A program made the translations under genes and the position numbers. The notes under the pieces are model-generated. The model did not search any database, was not told where the DNA came from, and saw only the letters and a list, made by a program, of their open reading frames with translations. DNA of 64,000 nucleotides from Candidatus Avelusimicrobium pullarium. Its GTDB lineage: Bacteria > Elusimicrobiota > Elusimicrobia > Elusimicrobiales > Elusimicrobiaceae. The stretch spans positions 310,001 to 374,000 of the forward strand of contig CALUTQ010000001.1 of assembly GCA_944323745.1 (NCBI GenBank), written 5' to 3'. Of the stretch, positions 42,942-51,542 are shown in pieces; the first letter of the stretch is position 1, and each line of letters begins with the position of its first letter.

Positions 42942-44278
42942 TGGAAAACAATACAGTCGCGAATATTTTTAACGCTCCCGAGCTAAAGAAGAGACTTCTC
43001 TTCTTGCTCGGGGCGTTGGCCGTTTTCCGCATTGCGGCCGCCATCCCCATACCGGGGATCAATACCGACGTGCTGCGCCAGATGTTTGCCGCGCACGAAA
43101 ACGGTATTTTGGGCTTTATGAACATTTTCTCCGGCGGTGCGCTGGGAAGATTTTCCATTTTAGCCTTAGGCATTATGCCCTACATCAACGCGTCCATCAT
43201 CATCAGCTTGGTGCGCGGTGCGCATATTTTCCCCGCGCTTGACCGTATGCACAAAGAAGGCGAGGCCGGCCGGCGGAAAGAAAACCAGATTACCAGAATA
43301 TTCACGCTGTTTTTGGCGGCCCTGCAGGGCGCTATGATGACGTTTGCCATTACCAAGGTGGAAGGCGCCGGCGGTGTGTCTGCCGTGGTAAACCCGTCTT
43401 TCTTCTTCTTTATCACCACCGTGCTTACGCTGTGCGCGGGCACGATGTTTGTGATGTGGCTGGGTGAACAAATCACGGAAAAGGGCGTGGGCAACGGTAT
43501 TTCGCTCATCATCTTTGCCGGTATCGTGGATCGTTTGCCGGGTGCCATTATGGAAGTGGTCAACCGCGTAAAAGCCGACGAAATGGACTTTTTTATGGCG
43601 TTGGTTATTTTTGCGGCGGCTATTATTATCACCGGTCTGGTGGTGTGGTTGGAAACAGCCCAGCGCCAAATTCCGGTGCAGTATGCCAAACGCCAGGTGG
43701 GCAACAAAATGTACGGCGGGCAGACCAGCTATTTGCCGCTTAAGATTGACCAGAGCGGCGTAATCGCGGTCATCTTTGCTTCTTCCGTCATTTCTTTGCC
43801 GCTGACCATTGCCAGCTTTAACCAGGAAGCTCCCTGGGCCCAGCGTCTGTTGGAATTTATGAACCATACGAGTTTGTGGTATATGGGGTTGTTCTCTGCG
43901 TTGATTATCTTCTTCTGCTATTTCTACAACTCTATGACCATCAACCCGTCCGACTTGGCCGACAATATGAAAAAATGGGGCGGCTTTATCCCTGGCATTC
44001 GTCCGGGCGAACCGACCAAAAATTATATTGAATGGGTTATGAACCGCCTGACGTTCTGCGGTGCCATTGCCGTATGTTTGATTTCCATTCTGCCGGATTT
44101 CTTCCGCGCGGAATTTAACGTGGACTTCTACTTCGGCGGTACGGCGTTGCTGATCGTGGTTGGTGTTGCGCTGGATACGGTCAGCCAGATCCAGGCGCAT
44201 TTGCTGGCCCGCAATTATGAGCCGCTACTCAAAGGCAGCAAAAGAATTAAAGGCCGCTGGTTTAACGTGGGCCAATAA
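42941..44278 (+). CDS. secY: Protein translocase channel subunit SecY
   Basis: 445 aa, ten predicted membrane helices. The N-terminal AVFRIAAAIPIPGI, the plug-adjacent FSGGALGRFSILALGIMPYI and the C-terminal GVALDTVSQIQAHLLARNYE are hallmarks. Coupled to rplO (1-nt overlap). Followed by a long hairpin before adk. Confidence 0.98.
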   Translation: MENNTVANIFNAPELKKRLLFLLGALAVFRIAAAIPIPGINTDVLRQMFAAHENGILGFMNIFSGGALGRFSILALGIMPYINASIIISLVRGAHIFPALDRMHKEGEAGRRKENQITRIFTLFLAALQGAMMTFAITKVEGAGGVSAVVNPSFFFFITTVLTLCAGTMFVMWLGEQITEKGVGNGISLIIFAGIVDRLPGAIMEVVNRVKADEMDFFMALVIFAAAIIITGLVVWLETAQRQIPVQYAKRQVGNKMYGGQTSYLPLKIDQSGVIAVIFASSVISLPLTIASFNQEAPWAQRLLEFMNHTSLWYMGLFSALIIFFCYFYNSMTINPSDLADNMKKWGGFIPGIRPGEPTKNYIEWVMNRLTFCGAIAVCLISILPDFFRAEFNVDFYFGGTALLIVVGVALDTVSQIQAHLLARNYEPLLKGSKRIKGRWFNVGQ

Positions 44279-44297
44279 GCCCTGCAGTAAGTTTTTA

Positions 44298-44335
44298 TTT
44301 TGCGTTTAGGCCCTTTAACGGGCCTAAACGCAAAA
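44298..44335 (+). promoter_or_regulatory. Perfect 16-bp hairpin between secY and adk
   Basis: TTTTGCGTTTAGGCCC (44298-44313) is exactly complementary to GGGCCTAAACGCAAAA (44320-44335) around TTTAAC. No T-tract follows, so it is not a plus-strand terminator. On the minus strand it would resemble one, but no minus gene is here. Possible RNA processing or decay-blocking stem. Confidence 0.6.
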
Positions 44336-44358
44336 GCGTCTTAAAGAGGTTTTTTAGA

Positions 44359-44994
44359 ATGGATATCGTACTTATGGGTGCGCCGGGTGCCGGCAAAGGC
44401 ACGCAGGCCGCCAGACTGGAAAAAGCATTAAACTGCAAACATATCTCTACGGGTGACGTCTTGCGTGAAGAAATTGCTTCCGGCAGTGAACTTGGCAAAA
44501 AAATTGCGGTTATTATTGATAACGGAGATTTAATTTCCGACGAGATGATGGTGTCCATTTTAAAAAATGTTGTAGCCGGCACGGATAAACCGATTATTTT
44601 TGACGGTTTCCCGCGCACGGTGGCGCAGGCGCAAATGCTGGACGATATGCTTAAGCAGCTGGGGCGCAAATTGGGCAAAGCCATTACGATTGATTTGCCG
44701 GAAGAAGCCGCAGTTAAACGCCTTTCTTCGCGCAAGCAGTGCAAACTGCCCAATGGCGAAGTGAAACAAATCGGGCCGGACTTTACGTTGCAAGATTGCC
44801 AAAAACTGGGCGGCGAAATTTTTGCCCGCCCCGACGATACGCCGGAACATATCCGCCATCGTTTTGCCGTGTATCATAAACAAACGGAGCCGGTCATTCG
44901 TTTTTATCGCTCTACGGGTTTGTATGCGCAGGTAAACGGCGACCAAGACCCGCAGAAAGTGTTTGAAGATTTGTTAAACGTACTTAAAAATTAA
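44359..44994 (+). CDS. adk: Adenylate kinase
   Basis: Interconverts ATP + AMP and 2 ADP. 211 aa. The P-loop GAPGAGKGTQ is at residues 7-16; NMP-binding STGDVLRE and FDGFPRT are present. The LID retains only two of the four cysteines of the zinc form (KQCKLPNGE, LQDCQKLGGE), so zinc binding is doubtful. GAGG Shine-Dalgarno is about 9 nt upstream. Usual spc-operon position after secY. Confidence 0.97.
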   Translation: MDIVLMGAPGAGKGTQAARLEKALNCKHISTGDVLREEIASGSELGKKIAVIIDNGDLISDEMMVSILKNVVAGTDKPIIFDGFPRTVAQAQMLDDMLKQLGRKLGKAITIDLPEEAAVKRLSSRKQCKLPNGEVKQIGPDFTLQDCQKLGGEIFARPDDTPEHIRHRFAVYHKQTEPVIRFYRSTGLYAQVNGDQDPQKVFEDLLNVLKN

Positions 44995-45003
44995 GAAGGT
45001 TTT

Positions 45004-45756
45004 ATGATAGAAGTAAAAAACGAGCACGAATTGCAACTGATGAGAAACGCGGGCAAAGTAACCGCGGCGGTGCTCAAGAAAATGACGGAATCGGTGGAGC
45101 CGGGAATTTCCACCCTGGATTTGGACGCTATAGCCGAAAAAACGATTCGCTCCTTCGGAGCGACGCCGCTTTTTTTGGGCTATGCGGGGTTTCCGGGCAG
45201 TATTTGTGCGTCCATTAATGAAGAAGTCGTGCACGGAATCCCTAAAAAAGATAGAATATTAAAGAGTGGTGATATTATCAGTATCGATACAGGAGCCAAG
45301 CTTGACGGTTTCTGTTCGGACGCCGCTATCACCCTCGGCGTCGGCAAAGTTTCCGATGAGGCCCAGAGACTGATGGACGTTACCAAAAAGTCTCTCTATA
45401 AGGCAATCGGGCTAGTCAAACCGGGTATCCGACTGGGAGATGTCGGAAACGCGGTGGAAACGTATGCCGAGCAACAAGGCATGGGCGTTGTCCGCGATTA
45501 TTGTGGGCACGGCATTGGCCGCACGATGCACGAGGAGCCTTCTATTCCAAATTTTGGAAGAAGAGGCACCGGGCCTGTTTTAGAGGCGGGTATGGTGCTT
45601 GCCATTGAACCTATGATTACAGCGGGAACTTGGAGAGTCAGGCAGCTTAGTGACGGCTGGACGGTGGTCACGCGGGACGGCAGTTTGGCGGCCCACTTTG
45701 AACACACGGTAGCGGTCACAGCTCACGGCAGTGAAATATTTACTGCTTTTGAATGA
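45004..45756 (+). CDS. map: Type I methionine aminopeptidase
   Basis: Removes N-terminal Met from nascent proteins. 250 aa. Metal ligands appear in [16 protein letters not shown] (two Asp), [14 protein letters not shown] (His), LAIEPMIT (Glu) and near the C-terminal EHTVAV (Glu). Starts 9 nt after adk with AAGG upstream. Confidence 0.97.
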   Translation: MIEVKNEHELQLMRNAGKVTAAVLKKMTESVEPGISTLDLDAIAEKTIRSFGATPLFLGYAGFPGSICASINEEVVHGIPKKDRILKSGDIISIDTGAKLDGFCSDAAITLGVGKVSDEAQRLMDVTKKSLYKAIGLVKPGIRLGDVGNAVETYAEQQGMGVVRDYCGHGIGRTMHEEPSIPNFGRRGTGPVLEAGMVLAIEPMITAGTWRVRQLSDGWTVVTRDGSLAAHFEHTVAVTAHGSEIFTAFE

Positions 45757-45809
45757 TTCTGCGGCGGTGCCGCGGAGCATTCCGAAATTTAACCCGAACT
45801 CGGAGATGT

Positions 45810-46022
45810 ATGAGCGATAAAATAGAAGTAGAAGGCAAAGTACTGGAAGCCTTGCCCAACGCAATGTTCAAAATAGAAATTCCGGGCGGCAAGGTCATTC
45901 TGGGCCATATATCCGGGAAAATGAGAGTTCATCATATAAGAATTCTGCCCGGAGACAAAGTAAAGCTTGAATTGTCCCCGTACGACCTTACAAAAGGCAG
46001 AATAACTTATAGGGAGAAATAA
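45810..46022 (+). CDS. infA: Translation initiation factor IF-1
   Basis: 70 aa OB-fold protein. [20 protein letters not shown] start and [18 protein letters not shown] core are diagnostic. ATG at 45810 is used because GGAG lies just upstream; the frame can be extended but without IF-1 similarity. rpmJ follows at once. Confidence 0.97.
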   Translation: MSDKIEVEGKVLEALPNAMFKIEIPGGKVILGHISGKMRVHHIRILPGDKVKLELSPYDLTKGRITYREK

Positions 46023-46136
46023 ATGAAAGTCAGAGCCAGTGTAAAAAAGATATGCCAAAAGTGCAAAATCATTAAGCGCAACGGCGTGGTACGTGTGGTT
46101 TGCGAAGTCGCCAAACACAAACAGCGCCAAGGTTAA
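46023..46136 (+). CDS. rpmJ: 50S ribosomal protein L36, zinc-binding form
   Basis: 37 aa. [20 protein letters not shown] start. Zinc ligands C11, C14, C27 and H32 are all present. The ATG directly follows the infA TAA; GGAG lies 12 nt before it. Usual infA-rpmJ-rpsM order. Confidence 0.96.
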   Translation: MKVRASVKKICQKCKIIKRNGVVRVVCEVAKHKQRQG

Positions 46137-46158
46137 TTTACAGGAGTATTTATAAAAT

Positions 46159-46539
46159 ATGGCTAGAGTCGCAGGTATTGATTTACCGAAAAACAAAAGA
46201 ATTGACGTAGCGTTGGAATATATCTACGGTATTGGCAAAAAGAACGCCAAAGAAGTGTTGGCCAAACTCAACGGCCAAATTGACCCCGCTACCAGAGTCA
46301 AAGACCTTACCGAACAGCAGGCCGGTCTTTTGAACACCATCTTGCAGAAAGAATACAAGGTGGAAGGCGAATTGCGCAGAGAAGTGGCGCAGAATATTCA
46401 CCGCTTTATTGAAATTGGTTCTTACAGAGGCCAGCGCCACCGCAGAAACCTGCCTGTGCGCGGTCAGCGTACCAAAACCAACAGCAGAACCCGCCGCGGC
46501 AGAAGAAAAACCGTCGGCTCCAAAGCTGCAGCTAAATAA
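46159..46539 (+). CDS. rpsM: 30S ribosomal protein S13
   Basis: 126 aa. [20 protein letters not shown] start and the basic [21 protein letters not shown]-terminus are hallmark. AGGAG upstream. First gene of the alpha operon. Confidence 0.97.
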   Translation: MARVAGIDLPKNKRIDVALEYIYGIGKKNAKEVLAKLNGQIDPATRVKDLTEQQAGLLNTILQKEYKVEGELRREVAQNIHRFIEIGSYRGQRHRRNLPVRGQRTKTNSRTRRGRRKTVGSKAAAK

Positions 46540-46561
46540 TTTTAATTTCAGGATTTAACAT

Positions 46562-46996
46562 ATGGCAGAAGAAAAAGAAATGAAAACCGCCGCCGCTGCG
46601 GAAGCCAAAGCTCCCGCCGCTGCGAAGGGCAAAAAGAAAAACGCCAAAGCGCCGGCATTCGGCGTAGTGCACATTTATTGTTCGTTCAACAACACCATTG
46701 TGACGGTTTCCGACGATAAAGGCAACACCATTGCCTGGTCTACCGCCGGTTCCCACGGTTTTAAAGGCACCAAAAAGAGCACTCCGTTCGCCGCTCAGAT
46801 TACCTGCAACAAAGCAGCCGAAAAGGCCGTTGCCCTGGGTATGCGCGAAGTGGCCGTAAAAGTCTGCGGCCCCGGTCAGGGACGCGAAACCGCCGTTCGT
46901 GCCGTGCAGCAAGCCGGCTTGACGGTGTCTTCCATTAAAGACGTGACCCCCATCCCGCACAACGGATGCAGACCCCCTAAAGCACGGAGAGTATAA
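46562..46996 (+). CDS. rpsK: 30S ribosomal protein S11, with N-terminal extension
   Basis: 144 aa, about 15 more than usual. Residues 1-32 are Ala/Lys/Glu-rich ([19 protein letters not shown]). The core starts [19 protein letters not shown] and ends [15 protein letters not shown]. Confidence 0.97.
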   Translation: MAEEKEMKTAAAAEAKAPAAAKGKKKNAKAPAFGVVHIYCSFNNTIVTVSDDKGNTIAWSTAGSHGFKGTKKSTPFAAQITCNKAAEKAVALGMREVAVKVCGPGQGRETAVRAVQQAGLTVSSIKDVTPIPHNGCRPPKARRV

Positions 46997-47001
46997 GATT
47001 T

Positions 47002-47640
47002 ATGTCCAGATACACAGAAGCCAGCTGCAAAAAATGCAGAAAATTAGATTGCAAACTTTTCCTCAAAGGCACCAAATGCTACACCAACTGTGTCATTGAC
47101 AAGTTGGCCTCCGCCAAAGTGCGCGGCGGTAAAGCCGGCAAAGCACGCCGTGCTAAAGTTTCCGAATATGGCATTCGCTTGCAGGAAAAACAGAAAGCCA
47201 GATTGCAGTCCGGTATGTCGGAAATTCCGTTCCGCAATATGTTTGACAAGGCTGCCAAACTGCAAGGTCAAACCGGTGAAAATTTCTTGCGCTTGCTGGA
47301 AACGCGCTTGGATAACATCGTGCGCCGCTTGGGTTTTGCGGTGTCCTTGAAAACGGCCCGTCAGATTGTATTGCACGGTTTTGTAACCGTTAACGGCAAA
47401 GCCGTCAACGTGCCTTCTTTCCAAGTAAAACCGGGCGACAAAGTGGCCTTGAAAGCCTCTTTGGCCGAAAATCCGACCGTCAAACAAGGCCTGGAAGAAG
47501 CGGAAAAACGCAGCCAGCGCCCCAGCTTTTTGGAATTTGATGCGGAAAAATTGACCGGCAAACTTTTGAGATGGCCTGACAGAGCGGAAATGTCCTATCC
47601 TGTCAACGAGCAGCTGATCGTTGAATACTATTCTAAATAA
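47002..47640 (+). CDS. rpsD: 30S ribosomal protein S4, zinc-binding form
   Basis: 212 aa. N-terminal cysteines at 9, 12, 26 and 30 match the zinc form of S4. The S4 RNA-binding domain contains RLDNIVRRLGFAVSLKTARQ and HGFVTVNGKAVNVPSF. In E. coli S4 represses the alpha operon. Confidence 0.97.
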   Translation: MSRYTEASCKKCRKLDCKLFLKGTKCYTNCVIDKLASAKVRGGKAGKARRAKVSEYGIRLQEKQKARLQSGMSEIPFRNMFDKAAKLQGQTGENFLRLLETRLDNIVRRLGFAVSLKTARQIVLHGFVTVNGKAVNVPSFQVKPGDKVALKASLAENPTVKQGLEEAEKRSQRPSFLEFDAEKLTGKLLRWPDRAEMSYPVNEQLIVEYYSK

Positions 47641-47656
47641 TAGCGCGGAGGCTGAA

Positions 47657-48664
47657 ATGGCTTTTAATGAAATAGTTCTTCCCAAGAATATCCAGTTGGA
47701 CGAAAAAACCGCTTCTGATTTCTACGGTAAATTTACCGCAGAACCGTATGAAAGCGGTTACGGCCACACGGTGGGCAATTCGTTGCGCCGCATTTTGCTT
47801 TCCGGTATGGAAGGCGCGGCCGTAACGGCCGTACGCATTAAAGGCGCCGTGCACGAATTCAGCACGCTGCCCAACGTGCGGGAAGACGTCATAGACATCT
47901 TGCTCAATTTGAAAAAAATGCGCATCAAGATGGATAATAAAAACAGCGAAATCTTGTCCCTGCATACCGAAAAACCGGGCGTGGTAACCGCCGCCGATAT
48001 TGAAGAAGTAGACGGCGTGAGTATTATTAACAAAGACCTGCAAATTGCCACGCTGGAAGTAGGCGGCAGCCTGGAAATGGAAATTGAAATTTCCCGCGGC
48101 AAAGGTTATGTTCCGGCCGAAGACTTGGCCAAACAGCAGCGCCCTGCCGGGTACATTCCTGTGGATGCGCTGTTTTCGCCTATTGTCAAAGTGCATTATG
48201 ACGTTGAACCGGCCCGCGTCGGCCAGAAAACCGACTATGACCGCCTGATTTTAGAAATTACCACCGACGGTACGCTGGAGCCCGCCCGGGCTTTGCACCG
48301 CGCGGCGGTATTGCTGTCTGATTCCTTGCACATCTTCACCATTGAAGGCGAAGAACCGGGTACCGTAGCCGTCAGCACGGGTGCGGATGCCCAGCAAGAA
48401 CCTGTTTCTACGACTGGCAGCGTCAGCGGTGCAGCCCTCGCCAACTCCAAACTGGATGAAGTATTAAACCAGTCTATTGAGTTTATTGAGCTTTCTTCCC
48501 GCTCCATTAATTGCCTGAAATCGGAAAACATCCACACGGTGCGCGATTTGGTCAAAATGTCCGAAGACGACCTGAAGATGATTAAAAATTTCGGTGCTAA
48601 ATCTATGGAAGAGATTAAAGAAAGACTGGCCGAGATGAATTTATCTCTGGGCATGAAAATTTAG
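47657..48664 (+). CDS. rpoA: DNA-directed RNA polymerase subunit alpha
   Basis: 335 aa. The NTD dimerisation motif GHTVGNSLRRILLSGMEGAA and the CTD (ELSSRSINCLKSENIHTVRD onward) are complete. GGAGG 8 nt before the ATG at 47657. Confidence 0.98.
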   Translation: MAFNEIVLPKNIQLDEKTASDFYGKFTAEPYESGYGHTVGNSLRRILLSGMEGAAVTAVRIKGAVHEFSTLPNVREDVIDILLNLKKMRIKMDNKNSEILSLHTEKPGVVTAADIEEVDGVSIINKDLQIATLEVGGSLEMEIEISRGKGYVPAEDLAKQQRPAGYIPVDALFSPIVKVHYDVEPARVGQKTDYDRLILEITTDGTLEPARALHRAAVLLSDSLHIFTIEGEEPGTVAVSTGADAQQEPVSTTGSVSGAALANSKLDEVLNQSIEFIELSSRSINCLKSENIHTVRDLVKMSEDDLKMIKNFGAKSMEEIKERLAEMNLSLGMKI

Positions 48665-48692
48665 GGTATAACCCGTTGAAAGGATTGTAAAG

Positions 48693-49037
48693 ATGATTAA
48701 AAATACCGGATACCGTAAACTCGGCAAAACTTCTTCCCACAAAAACGCTATGCTCAAAAATATGGCAACCAGCATTATTTTGCACGAAGAAGTAAAAACC
48801 ACGCTGCCCAAAGCCAAAGAAGTGCGCCGCGTGGTGGAAGGCCTGATTACCTTGGCCAAAGCCAACAATCACCTGGCCGTTAAAGACACCCTGAAAGACA
48901 AGGCCGCCTTTAAGAAGTTGTTTGAAGTATTGGCGACCCGCTATCAGAACCGCGCGGGCGGTTTTACCCGCATTTACCGCGCCGGCGTCCGTCAGGGCGA
49001 CAATGCGCAGGTGGCAATTATTAAATTGGTGGACTAA
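48693..49037 (+). CDS. rplQ: 50S ribosomal protein L17
   Basis: 114 aa. KLGKTSSHKNAMLKNMATSI and GGFTRIYRAGVRQGDNAQVA match. mreB begins at the very next base. Confidence 0.97.
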   Translation: MIKNTGYRKLGKTSSHKNAMLKNMATSIILHEEVKTTLPKAKEVRRVVEGLITLAKANNHLAVKDTLKDKAAFKKLFEVLATRYQNRAGGFTRIYRAGVRQGDNAQVAIIKLVD

Positions 49038-50081
49038 ATGGTAATCGACTATCTGGGGGGGTTGTTCTCCTCCGATCTTGGAATGGATTTGGGCACGGCC
49101 AACTGTCTGATTTACGTAAAAGACAAAGGCATCGTGTTGCGTGAGCCGTCCGTCGTGGCGGTGGAGCGCGAAACCGGCGAGGTAAAAGCCGTCGGCGCCA
49201 AAGCCAAGCAAATGCTGGGCAGAACGCCGGCGAACATAGTGGCCGTGCGTCCGATGAAAAACGGCGTAATTGCCGATTTTGAAGTGACGCAGGAAATGAT
49301 TCGCTACTTTATCCGCAAGGTGCACAGCCGCAGCAGTTTGCTGCGCCCCCGGATTGTGATTGGCATTCCTTCTGATATCACCGGCGTGGAACGCCGTGCC
49401 GTAGACGATGCGGCACGCCAGGCCGGTGCAAGGGAAGTCTATCTGATTGAAGAACCTATGGCCTCGGCTATGGGGGCAGATTTGCCTATTGCCGAACCGC
49501 ACGCCAGTATGATTGTGGATATTGGCGGCGGCACGACGGAAGTGGCTGTTATTTCTTTAGGCGGAATGGTGGTGGCGAAATCTATTGATGTCGCCGGAGA
49601 CGAACTGACCGAATGCATCGTGCAGTATTTCCGCAAGAAATACAACCTAATTATTGGGGAAACGACGGCGGAGGAAGTAAAAATTAACCTCGGCTCCGTT
49701 TACCCGCTCAAAGAAGAAAAATCAATGGAAGTAAAGGGCCGTGACCAAACGCAAGGTCTGCCCCGCACGCTTACGGTAACGAGCGAAGAAATTCGCCAGG
49801 CTTTAATGGAGCCGGTGCGGCTTATCATTGACGTTATCAAAAGCACGCTGGAAGAAACCCCGCCCGAACTGGCCGCCGACTTGGTGGACAGAGGGTTGGT
49901 GGTGGCCGGCGGCGGCAGCCTGTTGCGCGGCATTACGGATCTGATCCGCAAAGAAACCGATATTCCGGTTCACCGTGCGGCCGATCCCTTAAGCTGCGTG
50001 GCACTGGGCACCGGCAAATTCCTGGAGCAGCTAAACGAAAAAGGCTCCCGCTTCTTTGGGAACAGAGGCAAGTCCTACTAA
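49038..50081 (+). CDS. mreB: Rod-shape actin homologue MreB
   Basis: 347 aa actin-fold filament protein that guides lateral wall synthesis on the inner membrane. [19 protein letters not shown] phosphate-1 loop, [17 protein letters not shown] phosphate-2 loop and [12 protein letters not shown] adenosine site are intact. It starts immediately after the rplQ TAA (no gap), so it is probably translated as part of the alpha operon, and ends in a terminator. Confidence 0.98.
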   Translation: MVIDYLGGLFSSDLGMDLGTANCLIYVKDKGIVLREPSVVAVERETGEVKAVGAKAKQMLGRTPANIVAVRPMKNGVIADFEVTQEMIRYFIRKVHSRSSLLRPRIVIGIPSDITGVERRAVDDAARQAGAREVYLIEEPMASAMGADLPIAEPHASMIVDIGGGTTEVAVISLGGMVVAKSIDVAGDELTECIVQYFRKKYNLIIGETTAEEVKINLGSVYPLKEEKSMEVKGRDQTQGLPRTLTVTSEEIRQALMEPVRLIIDVIKSTLEETPPELAADLVDRGLVVAGGGSLLRGITDLIRKETDIPVHRAADPLSCVALGTGKFLEQLNEKGSRFFGNRGKSY

Positions 50082-50095
50082 GCTTTACGCCACAC

Positions 50096-50147
50096 AAAGC
50101 GGACAGGGTTCCGGTGCGAACTGGAAACTTTGTCCGCTTTTTTGTTT
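50096..50147 (+). terminator. Rho-independent terminator after mreB
   Basis: AAAGCGGACA (50096-50105) pairs with TGTCCGCTTT (50131-50140), enclosing a smaller GTTCC/GGAAA-type stem, and runs into TTTTTT. Confidence 0.8.
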
Positions 50148-50151
50148 TCAA

Positions 50152-50167
50152 GGCACGCCGGCGTGCC
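50152..50167. repeat. 16-bp perfect palindrome between mreB and mreC
   Basis: GGCACGCC followed by GGCGTGCC, exact inverted repeat with no spacer. It sits about 35 bp before mreC, in the expected operator position. Confidence 0.6.
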
Positions 50168-50201
50168 GAAACAAACTGTTTTGCAGATTTAAATAAGCCA
50201 G

Positions 50202-51059
50202 ATGCAAAAGAAATCGTCCCGCAAAAAAAATACTTCTCCTTCCGGCAGTAACAGAGTGCTGCCGGCGGTGTTTATTTTGCTTTCCGTTTTATTGATGATA
50301 CTGCCGTTGGAAAGCCCGGTTATGTCTGCCAAGGCATTGCTTTCTTATATTTTTGTGCCGCAAATACGCGCCGCACACGGCGCCGTAGAATATGCAGACG
50401 GCGTTAATAACGTTGTCCGTGCCCTGCTGGATACACACCGCGAAAACGAGCGTTTAAAAGAAGAAATGGCCCAGCTGCGTTTGGAAAATGCCCAAGCGCG
50501 GGAAGTGTTTTTGGAAAACGAGCGTTTAAGCGCGGCTTTGCATTTGCAAAGCCCGCGTATTTGGGGTGGTATTTGGGCCAAAACCGCCTATCGTGAGCCG
50601 ACGCAATGGAACAGTGTGGTCATAGATAAAGGCACCTTGGAAGGGGTAGAAGAACGGGCCGCCGTTATTGCCCAAAAGGACGGCCAGCCGGTATTAGCCG
50701 GCGTGGTGTTGGAAGCGCAGGAGCATACGGCCAAAGTGCTGCTTTTGCGCGATGAAGATTTTGCCGCTGCCGTGTATGCGTCCCCTTCCGGCGAGGAAGG
50801 CCTTTTGGTGGGTGCCGGCGCTGCGGATATGAAAATGCAGTATTTGCCTTTTTTGTCGGATATAGAAGAAGGCGAAAAAGTGTATACGTCTTCTTCCAGC
50901 GGGTTATTTCCGGCCGGTATTTTGGTGGGGGAAGTGACCAAAGTGGGGGATGAAGAAGGGTTGCATTCTTCGCTTACAGCCCGCGTGGAACCGGCGGCAG
51001 ACGCTTCTGCCATCCGTGAACTGTTTGTACTCACTAAACCGACGGAGAAAAAGAAATGA
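50202..51059 (+). CDS. mreC: Rod-shape-determining protein MreC
   Basis: 285 aa. One N-terminal membrane helix (LPAVFILLSVLLMILPLES), a coiled-coil segment (ENERLKEEMAQLRLENAQ and on, about residues 80-115) and a periplasmic beta-barrel-like domain (NSVVIDKGTLEGVEERAAVI). Links MreB to the periplasmic PBP2/RodA complex. Stop overlaps mreD (ATGA). No Shine-Dalgarno is obvious at the ATG. Confidence 0.94.
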   Translation: MQKKSSRKKNTSPSGSNRVLPAVFILLSVLLMILPLESPVMSAKALLSYIFVPQIRAAHGAVEYADGVNNVVRALLDTHRENERLKEEMAQLRLENAQAREVFLENERLSAALHLQSPRIWGGIWAKTAYREPTQWNSVVIDKGTLEGVEERAAVIAQKDGQPVLAGVVLEAQEHTAKVLLLRDEDFAAAVYASPSGEEGLLVGAGAADMKMQYLPFLSDIEEGEKVYTSSSSGLFPAGILVGEVTKVGDEEGLHSSLTARVEPAADASAIRELFVLTKPTEKKK

Positions 51060-51541
51060 GCGATACGTTGAAAATTTTTATTCTTTTCATTGCGGCCACC
51101 GTTTTGCATTGGACGTTTATGACCATTTTTGGCGGGGTAGGCATCAGCTTAAACGTAATGCTTGTTTTTGCCTGTGCGGTGTGTGCTTTTATGAAGCCGC
51201 AATACGGCTATCCCGCCGCGTTTGTATGCGGGTTGTTTTTAGATTTTTTCGGCGTTAAACTTTTTGGCAACAATGCCCTTACGTTTACGTTGTGCGCCTG
51301 TATGGTGTACGGGCTGGAAAAACGGTTGGATTTTGAAGCGCCGGTACCGCAAATGCTGGGCGTGTTCGGCATTAGCGTGTTTGCCGTGTTGTTTAATGTG
51401 GCTTTGTTAAAAATATTTACCGGTTTTTCTGCCTGGACGGGGTTTTGGCCTTTCGTGGCCGGAACGGTGCTGAATGCCTTGTTGGCCCCGGCCGTGTTTT
51501 GGGCCGTGCGGCGTACTTGCTGCAAGGAGAAAAACAGCTGA
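51056..51541 (+). CDS. mreD: Rod-shape-determining protein MreD
   Basis: 161 aa, small multi-pass membrane protein (about five helices), identified from topology and its position between mreC and mrdA; FVCGLFLDFFGVKLFGNNAL resembles the MreD core. Overlaps mreC by 4 nt and is followed by mrdA after 1 nt. Confidence 0.88.
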   Translation: MSDTLKIFILFIAATVLHWTFMTIFGGVGISLNVMLVFACAVCAFMKPQYGYPAAFVCGLFLDFFGVKLFGNNALTFTLCACMVYGLEKRLDFEAPVPQMLGVFGISVFAVLFNVALLKIFTGFSAWTGFWPFVAGTVLNALLAPAVFWAVRRTCCKEKNS

Positions 51542-51542
51542 T

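Noticed and set aside
44298-44335. Rho-independent terminator after secY
   Set aside because: No T-tract follows the stem on the plus strand, and adk is expected in the same operon.
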